Of a DNA stretch of 64,000 bases, positions 23,100 through 34,551 are shown in pieces. Where the stretch lies: the NCBI RefSeq assembly GCF_009727055.1, contig NC_052350.1, forward strand, positions 35,956,340-36,020,339, in the 5' to 3' direction. A program made the translations under genes and the position numbers. A model generated the notes under the pieces. That model saw nothing but the letters and a program-made list of their open reading frames with translations. It ran no database searches and had not been told where the DNA came from. How positions within the stretch are numbered: the first letter of the stretch is position 1; every line of letters begins with the position of its first letter. The DNA is from Benincasa hispida (Eukaryota; Streptophyta; Magnoliopsida; Cucurbitales; Cucurbitaceae).

Positions 23100-23650
23100 T
23101 AGATAAAGAGATGTCCAATGGTTGACAAAAAGGGGAGTAAGAAGATATTGAAAAAGAGTGGAGAGAAAAATGGGAAAACAGAGAAGTAAAAGGATATTAA
23201 CCGTTTATGTTTATAGGCTAACAATGGGGTATTTACTTTTTCTTTAAGTTAAAAGAGTGTTTTTGAAACTTTTAAAAGTTTAGGGGTATTTCTGACATAA
23301 AACACTAAAGGTTTTCATCTAAAACTAACAATAAGGGTATTTTCAAACTCTTGTTGATTAATTAGTTTTTTCAGATAAACAGATGTCAAACAGTTGACAA
23401 AATGTGGAGTAAGAGGTATTGAAGAAGAGTGGAGACAAAACGAAAAAAATAGAGAAGTAAGAAGGTATTAACGGTTTCTATTCATAGACGAACAATAAGG
23501 TATTCTTGAACCTTTTTCTAAAAAAAAGTTAAAAAAAAAAGAGTTAAAAGGGTATTTTTGAAACTTTTAAAAATTTAGGGGTATTTCTGATACAAAACAG
23601 TAATGATTTCCATTTAAAACTAACGACAATCATATTTTCAAAGGAAGTCT
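23100..23650 (+). repeat. Two copies of a 270-bp unit in tandem
   Basis: Unit 1 starts AGATAAAGAGATGTCCAATGG (about 23100) and unit 2 starts AGATAAACAGATGTCAAACAG (about 23373). Shared landmarks in order are GTTGACAAAA, GAGTGGAGA, GGTATTAACGGTTT-like, TTTTGAAACTTTTAAAA, TTTAGGGGTATTTCTGA and AAAACTAACAA. A further partial repeat of GAAACTTTTAAAGATTTA follows at 23660-23730. Confidence 0.75.
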
Positions 23651-23729
23651 AAAGAGTATTTTTGAAACTTTTAAAGATTTAAAAATATTTTTTATACAAA
23701 GTATAAAGTTTAGAAATATTTTAGTATAA

Positions 23730-25030
23730 TTTATCCTATATATAATATTTATGCTTCTCTTGCTATTATTTTGTAATTCTCACACATTAGAAGTCTTTTT
23801 GTCCCATGATTTTTAGAAACAATATCATCAACGTGGCTTTAACGAGATTTAACATCTTGTCTTATTCCTTAAAAAAAATAGATATATGAACGATACGTAA
23901 GGCCCATTAGTCTCATCTGATCCATCATGGATGATATATAGAAAAGTATTCGGTAATTACAATAAGTACCACTTTTTTAAGGTTAATGATTAAGTGTATA
24001 GAAAAACTTTTGAAGAATTGAAAATAATATAAATCTATTAGTGATAGGCTCCTATTAGCGATATGGTCTATCACCAATAAACTATGAGAATTGGATCTAA
24101 ATTTAGCTATATTTACAATTTTTTTGAATTGTGTCATATCTATAAATAATTTAGGTTTGATTGCGATATTTACAACCGTTCTTATATAGCTCATTTTTGA
24201 GATCTAATTTATACAATTTTATTATATTGTCACCTTTATCAAAGACTGAATCGCCAAAACTAGGTTTGAGGTTACATATGTGCCCATTCAATTATTTGGC
24301 AATTAATAAAAAATAAAGTGAAAAAAAAAAAAAGAAAACCCCAATTTCTTTTTGACAATATTCAGGTGGGGTGTATTAAACAACATAGGATTTCATCTCA
24401 AAATCAATAGATAAGGAGAGGAGTAGTTCATCCATCTCATAAATATTGTGCGGTCCCTTGATTTTTCAAAATGGGGTCCTCAACATGCTCCCTTAAAATG
24501 GTGTCTATTTGGATTTAACCATTCTTGAAATAAATTCCAAATTTTTTTTCCTTTTATTTTTTTACCGAATGTCTATTTAGATTTAATGAACTTTGACACC
24601 ATATTAGGTAAACAATGTCTTATATGGATACTCACATATCACTTTTTTTTTGGCAAGTTTCGTACGACTTTTTTTTTTTTAAAATTATATATATATATAT
24701 ATATATATTATTTATTTAGTTAAACAATGTCTTTTGTTAGCCTACCATAAATCTACTCTCTCACTACCTCACTACTTTGACTTTACCTTACAATGATTAT
24801 TTCTTATTCTGTCATGTTATTTAATTGTAAAACTTTAATGCTATATTTTTGTTGTATCATTTTATTGTTATCCTTCTAGATGTAATCTATAGTTTGATGT
24901 AATTAAAATCTATAACAGTAAATAGAATGTAAATATTTTGTTATGTGATAGATTAGTTAGTTATGTAAAAATATAGATATATTACTTGAACCACAAAGAA
25001 TATATATAGCCAATGTAGACTAAATCATTA
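23730..25030. other. AT-rich intergenic DNA with (AT)n run
   Basis: No gene was recognised. A short TA microsatellite lies near 24687-24709 and A/T homopolymers occur near 24318 and 24668. Confidence 0.5.
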
Positions 25031-25032
25031 CA

Positions 25033-25649
25033 CATCTCCGACAAATTAATAATTAGACTATCACTAGCTAAAGTGGGGACTGAATCACCTGCATTTTTAT
25101 TACAAATTCATGGTGATATATGTGGACATATTAACCCACCAAGTAGATCATTTAGATATTTTATGGTATTAATAGATGCATGCAGTAGATGGTCACACGT
25201 GTACTTATTATCAGGTCGAAATCTTGTATTTGCAAGATTACTTGCTCAAATAATTAAGTTAAGAGCACAATATCCCGATTATACAATTAAGATCATTCGT
25301 TTTGATAATACTAGTGAATTTACATCCCAAGCTTTTGATAATTATAGTATGCCAATTAGGATAAGTGTTGAACATCTTGTAGCTCATGTTCATACACAAA
25401 ATGGTGGTTTAACAGAATCATTTATAAAAAAATTTCAATTAATTGCAAGACCATTACTTATGAGAGCTAGACTTACTTCATTTGTATGGGGACATGTTAT
25501 TTTGCATGCAACATCATTAGTATGCATTAGGCCAGTAGCTTATCATAAGTACTCATCATTACAATTAGCTCATGGTCATGAGCCAAATATTTCCCATATG
25601 AGAATTTTTTGGTGTGCAGTATAAGTTCCAATTACTCCACCACAATGCA
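25033..25649 (+). pseudogene. Copia integrase fragment (element A, left half)
   Basis: Reads through KLIIRLSLAKVGTESPAF, then an integrase core: IHGDICGHINPPSRSFRYF, VLIDACSRWSHVYLL, KIIRFDNTSEFTSQAF and HVHTQNGGLTESFIKK. This is the rve domain of a Ty1/Copia polyprotein with its D..D..E pattern. An in-frame TAA stands at about 25622 where a tyrosine codon is expected after WCAV; the frame stays meaningful up to the CTAAG at 25650. The upstream gag and LTR are absent (5' truncated). The right half resumes at 34552 after an 8.9-kb insertion. Confidence 0.85.
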
Positions 25650-25654
25650 CTAAG
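25650..25654. repeat. 5-bp target duplication CTAAG (left)
   Basis: Repeated exactly at 34547-34551. Together they bracket element B inside Copia relic A, and the codons on each side join in frame when one copy is removed. Confidence 0.9.
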
Positions 25655-27485
25655 TGTCGGATCAACACCATCACACAATGGAAGAAATCAGGATCCATAA
25701 GCATTCTAATTCATTAATTTTGGTTGAAAAGAAACATGCTAAAAGCAGAGTATAATGGGTTTCAAGAACATACCTTGGCCGAACCAACGAAATCTCCATT
25801 TCCAGCTGCAAATTCCTCCAAATTCTTGTGTAGACCATGGCAAGATCTTTTTCACTATTCTCTTGGTGCTCTAGATTGAGTTGTGTGACTGAAAATAAGC
25901 TGGAATCAAAGAAAATATGGAGAAAGCTCACTGAACCAACCCATTGAAGAACACCTTCTTCATCCGAATTTTTCAGCAAAAATTCAGTCGGTTCTCTCCT
26001 CTTTCTTCACTCCAATCTCTTCAATATATTGCAGACTATCATGCAAAGAGATGTGTTGCATGAGATGCAATTCCTGCTTGGAGCAAACAAAAGAAGAAGG
26101 TGGGTTCCTTGTAAGCTACTTGAAAATGAACTTTGAAAAACCCATTTCAAGTTTTGTGTAATTTTCAATTTCCAAAATTTATTTTGATTTTAAAATCATA
26201 TTTTTCTAAAATCAAAATTTATTAATTTACAAATTAATTTCATAAATTAATTTTCTAATAAAATTAATAAATAAATATTTAAAAAATTTAAAAAATTCTA
26301 ATTAATTTAATATCCAATATTAAATTAATTTTTACACAAATTCATATTCATATATTTAAATTAAATTTAAATATATTATCTCCAATTCCGTTTGATTCTA
26401 ATTTGAACGTTTCAAATTAACTTATCACGCTACTCTAGAGCTAATCCATTTTCGAGCTAGTAGGGGAACCTTATGGACCTACAGATCATGGGCTCCAACG
26501 ATCCAAGATTAATCGGCTAAACTCATTAGACCGATCTAACCCCCATTCGTTAACTAATGAGTCACTCCACTAAAGCCTATAGTCGAACTCCCCTCACTGT
26601 AGATATATTATGTCCACTCGATATAACCATGATTAGTAAGTTAACCCTTCACGGGTTGTTCGTAATAAGGGCTAGGTTAAATCTCTATTTTACCCCCGAA
26701 ATTACGTCTTGTTCCTTAAGTCCCCACTGATCCCCTAATGAACAATTATTTTGTGATCCAATCACAAAACCGAATCTCTCTCATACCAAATGAGAGGGCG
26801 GGATCCCTTGTTCATGCCCCAGAATCAGCACTTAAGGGAACAACATCTCTACTATCTCTAAAGCGGGTTGGAGTGAATTCCCTCTTGCACCCTATGTCCC
26901 CAGCTATCTATCTAGTCTTATCCTGAAATGGCAGCCATATTGAGTCGGCGTTGTTGAGCCCCTCACCTATGCAAATCTAAGGGCAATTTCAGATAAATAG
27001 GAGTTCATAGTTAGCTTAGGATTAAGGTAAAGTTATGTAGGTCATCGCTTTGAAATAGTCAGTCTTAAACAGTAAACAACGTTATAAAGTAAGAGTGACT
27101 CATTTCGTGGTCTAATCTTGTACAAACTCTTTTGCATAAGGACACCCCCATTCCTCATGTCCAACATGAACGAATTAGGATCACTTCGTTTGTAGCAGTT
27201 TACAGCTCCTTGTAACAACTATAGAGTAGGTCGTATCCAATAGTGTTACCAAAATAAGGTACCCAACCTCATCCATGTACTATAGATCATTTTGACTATT
27301 TAATCGAACCTGATCCACCTTTACGTCTCCACATAAAGTTCAAGTACTCATCCAATAGTCAAGGGACTTTTAGATTTATTGGATTTCTATTCAAGCAATA
27401 GATCTATTTAATAACACCTTTATTGAATTTTCAAAATAAGCTCCATTGTTTACATACCACGAGTTTTAGGACATAAAACTCAACA
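25655..27485 (-). repeat. 3' LTR of element B
   Basis: Sense starts TGTTGAGTTTTATGTCC at 27485 and ends at 25655. It is nearly identical to 30967-31920 plus 33679-34546. Open frames inside it are not genes. Confidence 0.85.
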
Positions 27486-27500
27486 AACTCCCACTTGGAC
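27486..27500 (-). promoter_or_regulatory. Polypurine tract of element B
   Basis: Sense GTCCAAGTGGGAGTT directly precedes the 3' LTR, where plus-strand synthesis would be primed. Confidence 0.65.
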
Positions 27501-28045
27501 TAAAACTCCAGTGGTAACTTATACATCCGATATATAAGACTGAATTTCTGAGTTTTATAGAGAAGTACAATAAACTAGGGCATCCCATACCCATCTTTTA
27601 CCATTCGGTATCTCTATACCCAATATTTCTCCCACTTACCCTAGGTTATCTCGTATTCCTAGTCCTACTAGGTAATTCTCAAACACTTTAGTCGAGAGAA
27701 TTATTGTTAACATTTTAGTATACAATAGGCTTTAGATAAAACTATAAGGGGATTGCATCTTAATCTCAATAATGGCCAGTAAGCACACTTTTCTCCCACT
27801 ACATTAAGGTACTCACAACTCTTTGAGCAAGATGCATCTGACCTATCTCAACCACTCTTTGTTAACAGTCAAATCTAGAAATCTTTAAACTTTCTATACT
27901 TTGATCCAGCCATTTAGATATCTGAATATCTACAAGTGACTTTTAACAATTTGATTCTCAACAGAGGTTGCTAGAACAAACATAATTTTTCAGAATGAAC
28001 ATTTCATTTAACACAAAAATATATACAATTTGTTCTTTACAAGAT

Positions 28046-28860
28046 TTAACAGTTAAAACCAAGTAGTAACTTCTCCCACTGGATGAGCTGAGCAAATGGT
28101 CCCAGGGTCAAGTTAGTCTGGTTACCTTTTCTCTGCTCTCTTCTCGATAAGAAATTGAGGGCAGTGTCTCCTCTAGTGCCCTTCATTGTTGCAGTGGAAA
28201 TATTTCTCTTTGTAGTACTATCTTTGTCTTTCAATCCAATAGGCTTCTTCTTCCCTTCCCCTTTGTCTTTCTTCACAAGAATACTCTTACTCTTTGAAGA
28301 GGAAGCAACTTTAGGCTTGGAGGACATTCCTCACTTCTTAGCAGAAGTAACATTTACTTCTGGCATCAGACCCTTTGTTCTCAACATTATCTGGTAAGCT
28401 TATAGCTCATTAAGTAGAGTAGTCAAATTTTATTCATTAATGCATTCAAAATTTGCAGAAAACTCTTCATAAGAGATTCTAGAATAAAATCAACTTGACT
28501 TCTCTCATTCATGACAACACGTTTACTTCTGCCATATGAAAGTGGACCATCATGTCCAGGATATGTTCACAAATATAGGTTCCCACTTTGATGTGACTGT
28601 TGTAAACGTGCTTAATGGCATCCCTCAAAGAGATTCCATAATCTCTTTGGCGGTACTCATATCCTCATGCTTTTTTTGTCAACACATCAGATAAACTGAC
28701 GAGGATATAAGCATAGGCTATATCATTAGCCTTGACCCATCTGTCATATACATCTCGAACATTTCGATTTGTGTTAGAGCTAGGAATGGGAGGACAATCC
28801 TCAGTAAAGACAAACCACAAATTGTCTATCATAAGTATCGTGTTCAAATTTGATTTCTAA
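28046..28860 (-). pseudogene. Copia gag relic of element B
   Basis: The sense N-terminal part (28665-28847) reads ECPP-like EDCPPIPSSNTNRNVRDVYD, then RWVKANDIAYAYILVSLSDV, matching the UBN2/gag region of plant Copia elements. The C-terminal part (28046-28327) has a lysine-rich KSKSILVKKDKGEGKKK linker. It then shows, in a shifted frame, the remains of a CCHC zinc knuckle (FHCNNEGH..RHC). Stops and frameshifts separate the parts. Gag would form the virus-like particle; this copy cannot make it. Confidence 0.65.
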
Positions 28861-30536
28861 TTCACATAATTATCCTCAATAAATTTATTTGTTGCCAACA
28901 CTTGTATTAATGAACTTTTCATTCTGAAATTAAATATCCAATCAAGTTTTAGTAATTTTAATAATTTACCCAAGATTATTCTTTTGCAACGATACTACAT
29001 CAAGATATTCTTGACTAAATACTACCTCTAGAATAACTCATATTTCGATAGTCATTTAGGTACCGCTTTTGGTCAGACATTATTAACACTAAATAATTCT
29101 GTAAGTGTAGACCCGCCATTTTTGGATCTTATAGAACGGATGAGTATCGCTCTGAAAATAGGAAACAATACCTAGGACAGAACTATAAAACCCTATTCAT
29201 GTTACTGAAGCCTAGGTTGTTCCGAATCCTATGTTACAACCCTCTGTGGGGATAGCCGTCGTTAAACGACTAGCAAAGGGCCGCTTAAAGCTAACCAGCA
29301 GGCGCAACATAAGAATCTCACGGTTCAGACTAATGGAGGAGACCGTAGGATATGTTGACACATTTTCTTCACCTATTTTCTATGAATTACTTCCTCCGTT
29401 CACCTTGGTATTGATGCATACATCCGCTCTCCATAGGGAGGTCACTCCTAGGGTGATACGAAGCATCATATGAATCTCATGGTGTGAACTATATGGAGAC
29501 GTGGCAGTTGAAATCATACACTTGATTTCTGTTCAAACAAATTCCCCTTATTCACTCGAGTCTAAATTTAAGCTAAACATTACTCTTCGTAGGGAGGTCA
29601 CTTCCAGGGTGACACAAAGTACCGCTTAAATCCAGACTATGAACTCTTAGGGACACGAGAGCTAAGAATAACATATCGTGTATGTTATTAATCTCCTGCT
29701 GAAGTTTTCTAATAACTCTATCATATAGAAGTTATTCACTACCACTGAAGTATTCTAACGTTTGGGTAACTTTGTACTTAGGTTCTTTCCCGACTAATAA
29801 AAATAACCATAAGTCTATGTGGTTTATCCATGTATAACTTTTATAAATGGACTTAAACCTACGATGTCTAGGTGATAAATGCTTTTATTACCTCACATCT
29901 CTCACGGATACTCATAAAACTGGTTACCAACGCTCAATTATTCGGCCATAATCCCTAGGTATGAGGTGTTCTGTAGACCGTTAACTTAAATACCCCCAAC
30001 CTTCGACAGGATTATATACCGATTGAGTTTGTAACCTTAATTTTACAAGTTTAATGATCTATTTTAACTAATTAAAACAAGTGGTTAACCTAAGTGAGCA
30101 TGCAGCTGTTCTTTGTTATGGATTTTAAATGTCTAACCCAATTTTATAACAACTTATAAAACTTTAGATATGCTAAACATCCACAACATACAGGCATTCA
30201 ATATCTAATATAACACTTATATTAAATACAAGAAACCCTAACATGCATACTATATATTATAACAAATTATAAATACTTTCAATGCATGTTGCATGGTTCC
30301 TATGGTGGGATTTTAAATCTTAATGATATACTATATGCACAAACAAGATTTATTCAATTATAACATACAACCAATGCATAAATAATTAAACATGTACTGA
30401 TATGGTTTTAGTTTTGGCAAAAACAAGCAAGCAAAAGCCTAACTATTACAAAAACAGCTTCAACACCGCTCGAACCACTCCAAAACCGCTTGAACTGGAC
30501 CCGAACCATCTGAACTGGACCAGCAGAGACTAAATC

Positions 30537-30574
30537 CTGTCTCTTATACACATCTAGATGTGTATAAGAGACAG
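30537..30574. other. Tn5 mosaic-end junction adapter (assembly artefact)
   Basis: A perfect 38-bp palindrome made of CTGTCTCTTATACACATCT followed by its reverse complement AGATGTGTATAAGAGACAG. Each half is exactly the 19-bp hyperactive Tn5 mosaic end used in transposase library kits. The head-to-head pair is the circularisation junction of mate-pair libraries. It has no counterpart at the matching place of element C and is almost certainly not plant DNA. Confidence 0.95.
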
Positions 30575-30690
30575 CTTAACGATTAACGTCCGAAGCTACA
30601 TGATTGTTTAGCTTTTCCTTCATATCGTCTAACGTATGAAGCTAAACGATGATATGAACAGAGAAGCTTAACGACGATATGAACAGAGGC
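30575..30690. repeat. Array of CTAAACGAT-type words, truncated by the adapter
   Basis: Words GCTTAACGAT, GATTGTTTAGC, ATCGTCTAACG, GCTAAACGATGATATGAACAG and a second GACGATATGAACAG. They sit where element C carries the AATCTCGCT array. Confidence 0.65.
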
Positions 30691-30952
30691 CGATCATCTG
30701 GAATCTGCAATTCGGCCCCTTCGCTTGTTTCTTCGAATTACAGTTTAATTTCAATTCTAATGATTCCAAATAAATTATAGACTCTTGGGAAGATATTAAA
30801 GCTCATCAAGCAAGAGCTAATTACAAATTTAAACGGGAAATCAAAGAGAAATTAAAGGAAAACTCAGAAAACCATATCATTACAGCAGTTTCATATTTTC
30901 ATATAAAATACCCACCAAACCAGAATTAATCCGAACTAAATGCTTAGAAGAT

Positions 30953-30965
30953 GCTCTTATACCAA
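30953..30965 (-). promoter_or_regulatory. Primer-binding site of element B
   Basis: Sense TTGGTATAAGAGC, one mismatch from the initiator-Met tRNA site, next to the 5' LTR. Confidence 0.75.
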
Positions 30966-30966
30966 T

Positions 30967-31920
30967 TGTTGGATCAACACTATCATGCAGCGGAAGAAAT
31001 CAGGATCCATAAGCATTCTAATTCATTAATTTTTGTTGAAAAGAAACATGCTAAAAACAGAGTATAATGGGTTTCAAGAACATACCTTGGCCGAACCAAC
31101 GAAATCTCCATTTCCAGCTGCAAATTCCTCCAAATTCTTGTGTAGACCATGGCAAGATCTTTTTCACTATTCTCTTGGTGCTCTAGATTGAGTTGTGGGA
31201 CTCAAAATAAGCTGGAATCAAAGAAAATATGGAGAAAGCTCATTGAACCAACTCATTGAAGAATACCTTCTTCATCTAAATTTTTTAGCAAAAATTCAGT
31301 CGGTTCTCTCCTCTTTCTTCACTCCAATCTCTTTAATATATTGCAGACTATCATGCAAAGAGATGTGCTGCATGAGATGCAGCTCATGCTTGGAGTAAAC
31401 CAAAAAAGAAGGTGGGTTCCTTGTAAGCTACTTGAAAATGAACTTTGAAAAACCCATTTTCAAGTTTTGTGTAATTTTCAATTTTCAAAATTTATTTTGA
31501 TTTTAAAATCATATTTTATTTCTAAAATCAAAATTTATTAATTTTACAAATTAATTTTCTAATAAAGTTAATAAATAAATATTTAAACAATTCTAATTAA
31601 TTTAATATCCAATATTAAATTAATTTTTACACAAATTCATCTTAATATATTTAAATAATATATTTAGATCATATTTAAATATATTTTCTCCAATTCCATT
31701 TGATTCTAATTTGAATGTTTCAAATTAACTTATCACGCTATTCTAGATCTAATCCATTTTCGAGCTAGTAGGGGGACCTCATGGACCTACAGATTATGGG
31801 CTCCAACGATCCAAGATTAATCAGCTAAACTCATTAGACCGATCTAACCCCCATTCATTAACTAATGGGTCACTCCACTAAAGTCCATAGTTGAACTCCT
31901 CTCACTGTAGATATATTATG
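30967..31920 (-). repeat. 5' LTR of element B, first part
   Basis: Matches 25655-26606 with few differences. It is interrupted at 31920 by a solo LTR; the remainder is 33679-34546. Confidence 0.85.
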
Positions 31921-33673
31921 TGTTGGGTTTTATGTCCTAAAACTTGTGGTTTGTAAACATTAGAACTTATTTTGAGAATTCAATAAAGTTTTTGTTGAAT
32001 ATATTGTTTTTTAGAAATCCAATAAACCTAAGTCCTTTGACTATTATATGAGTACTTGAACTTTATGTGGAGACATACAAGTGGATCAGGTTCGAGTAAA
32101 TAGTCAAAATGATCTATAGTATATGAATAAGGTTGGGTACCTTATTCTGGTAACACTATTGGAGGCGGCCTACTTTGTAGTTGTTACAAAGAGTTGTAAA
32201 GTGCTACATATGACGTGATCCTAATTCGTGCATGTTGAGACATGAGAAGTGGGGGTGTCCTGTGCAAATGAGTTTTGTGCAAGATCAGACCACGAAACCT
32301 GTACTCTTACTTTATAACGATGTTTACTGTTTAAGACTGACTATTTCGAAGCAATGACCTAGGTAACTTAACCTTAATCCTGAGCTAACTATGAACTCCT
32401 GTTTGTTCGGGATTATCCTTTAATCTGCAAATGGTGAGAGTAGACCATTGCCTCTGCTCAATAAGCTTACCATTTTGGGGATAAGACCGGATGAATAGCT
32501 GGGAACATAGGGTGCAAGAGGGAATTCACTTCTACCTGATTAGGATTAGTAGAGAGGTTGTTCCCTTCAAGTGCTGATTCTGGGTCTTAAACAAGAGGCC
32601 TCACCCTCTCATTGGCCTGAGAGGGATTCAATTTATTGATTGGATCACAAATCAATTATTCATTAGGGGATCAGTGGAACTTAAGGAACAAGAGGTAGTT
32701 ACAGGAGTAAAACAGAGATTTGACCCAACTATTATTACGAGCAACCTGTGAAGGGTTAACTTACTAATCATGGACATAATATATCTATAGTGAGGGGAGT
32801 TCAGCTATGGGCTTTAGTGAAATCACCTATAACGAATGGGGGTTAGATCGGTCTAATGAGTTTAGCCGATTAATCTCGGATCGTTGGAGCCCATGATATG
32901 TAGGTCCGCGAGGTCCCCCTACTAGCTTGTAAATGGGTAAGCTTTAAGGTAGCTTGAGAAATTAATTTGAAATGTTCAAATTAAACGGAACAAGAGAATA
33001 AATATTTAAATATGATTTAAATATATAAAGATGATTATTGTGCAAAAATTAATTTAATATTTGGTATTAAATTAATTTAAGAAAATCAATTTTTAAATTA
33101 AAATGATTTAAAAGTCATTTTGTGTTTTAAAAAAGATTGAAAAAACGTTTTGCATGGATTGCACAAACTGGAAAAAAGAGTTTTCTCCATTATCATCATC
33201 TTTATGTTCACACACAAAGCATTTTCTTCTCTACTTTGATTCTCCAAGCATGAGCTGTAAGCCATGCACTCCATTTCTTTGCATGTTCATCTTAATATAT
33301 AAAGAAGATTGGAGTTGTTGGAGAAGAAAAAAAGAGGGATATAGAATTTTGAGAGAAATTTCGATGAAGAAGATACTGTCTTCTTCAACTTGTTGCTATG
33401 AGCTTTTCTTGTTTCTCCACATCTTCAAGCTTTTTTTGAGTCCCACAACTCTGCCTAAAGCTCCAAGATCATAGTAGGGAAGGCTTTGAGGTGATTCACG
33501 TTGATATCAAGTGAAGACAGCAGCTGAACAGACATTTTCTTGAAGAGTTCATCAAAGGTATGTTCTGAAAACCCATTTTTTATGAAGAGCATGCTTTAGT
33601 TTTTGCCAAAATTAGTGAATTAGAATGCTTATGGATCCTTGATACTTCCGCTGCATGTTGTTTAACTCTTACA
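31921..33673 (+). mobile_element. Solo LTR (1.75 kb) nested in element B's 5' LTR
   Basis: Begins TGTTGGGTTTTATGTCC and ends TTAACTCTTACA, with TTATG duplicated at 31916-31920 and 33674-33678. The host LTR sequence (GATATATTATGTCCACTC in the intact copy) is restored when the insertion and one TTATG are removed. It belongs to the same family as element B's LTRs but points the other way. The open frame at 33154-33474 lies in LTR sequence and is not a gene. Confidence 0.9.
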
Positions 33674-33678
33674 TTATG

Positions 33679-34546
33679 TCCACTCTATATAACCATGATT
33701 AGTAAGTTAACCCTTCACAGGTTGTTCGTAATAATGGCTGGGTCAAATCTCTGTTTTACCCCTGGAATTACCTCTTGTTCCTTAAGTCCCCACTGATCCC
33801 CTAATGAACAATTATTTTGTGATCCAATCACAAAACCGAGTCCCTCTCATACCAAATGAGAGGGCGGGATCCCTTGTTCAAGTTTCAGAATCAGCACTTA
33901 AGGGAACAACCTCTCTACTATCCCTAAAGCGGGTAAGAGTGAATTCCCTCTTACACCCTATGTCCCCAGCTATCTATCCAGTCTTACCTCCTGAAATTGC
34001 AGTCATATTGAGCCGGTGCTGTTGAGCCAACCCTCCCTATGAAAATCTAAGGGCAATCCCAGATAAATAGAAGTTCATAGTTAGCTCAAGATTAAGATCA
34101 AGTTACCTAGGTCATCGCTTTGAAATAGTCAGTCTTAAACAATAAACAACGTTATAAAGTAAGAGTGACTTATTTCGTGGTCTGATCTTGTACAAACTCT
34201 TTTGCACAAGGACACCCCCACTCCACATGTCCAACATGAACGAATTAGGATCACTTCATTTGTAGCACTTTACAACTCCTTGTAATAACTACAAAGCAGA
34301 CCATATTTACCAAAATAAGGTACCCAACCTTATCCATGTACTATATATCATTTTGACTATTTACTCGAACCTGATCCACCTTTATGTCTCTACATAAAGT
34401 TCAAATACTCATCCAATAGTCAAGGGACTTTTAGGTTTATTGGATTTCTATTCAAGCAATAGATCTATTCAATAACATCCTTATTGAATTTTCAGAATAA
34501 GCTTCATTGTTTACATACCATGAGTTTTAGGATATAAAACCCAACA
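33679..34546 (-). repeat. 5' LTR of element B, second part
   Basis: Matches 26607-27485 and ends with AAACCCAACA next to the CTAAG duplication. Confidence 0.85.
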
Positions 34547-34551
34547 CTAAG

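Larger units (their letters stand above)
28900..30950 (-). mobile_element. Long conserved leader of element B
   Basis: Lies between primer site and gag in sense. It aligns block by block with 40330-42650 of element C, for example GATAGCCGTCGTTAAACGACTAGCAA versus GATAGCTGTCGTTAAACGGCTAGCAA. The GGAGGTCACT..AGGGTGA word occurs twice in each (29437 and 29587; 40834 and 40995). No long open frame runs through the aligned blocks. Confidence 0.7.
25655..34546 (-). mobile_element. Element B: Copia-type LTR retrotransposon, gag only, minus-oriented
   Basis: Bounded by LTRs that start TGTTG and end GATCCGACA/GATCCAACA in sense. The 3' LTR is 25655-27485. The 5' LTR is 30967-34546, of which 31921-33673 is a later insertion. 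Without the insertion both LTRs are about 1.82-1.83 kb. A purine-rich tract (GTCCAAGTGGGAG in sense) abuts the 3' LTR and a methionine-tRNA primer site abuts the 5' LTR. Inside are only gag remnants and a long leader. No protease, integrase, RT or RNase H was seen, so transposition must have used proteins from another element. CTAAG flanks the whole. Confidence 0.85.

Noticed and set aside
26738..26926. Open frames repeated at 26738 and 33804 as a conserved small protein
   Set aside because: They are the same position of the two LTRs of element B. Conservation reflects the LTR duplication.
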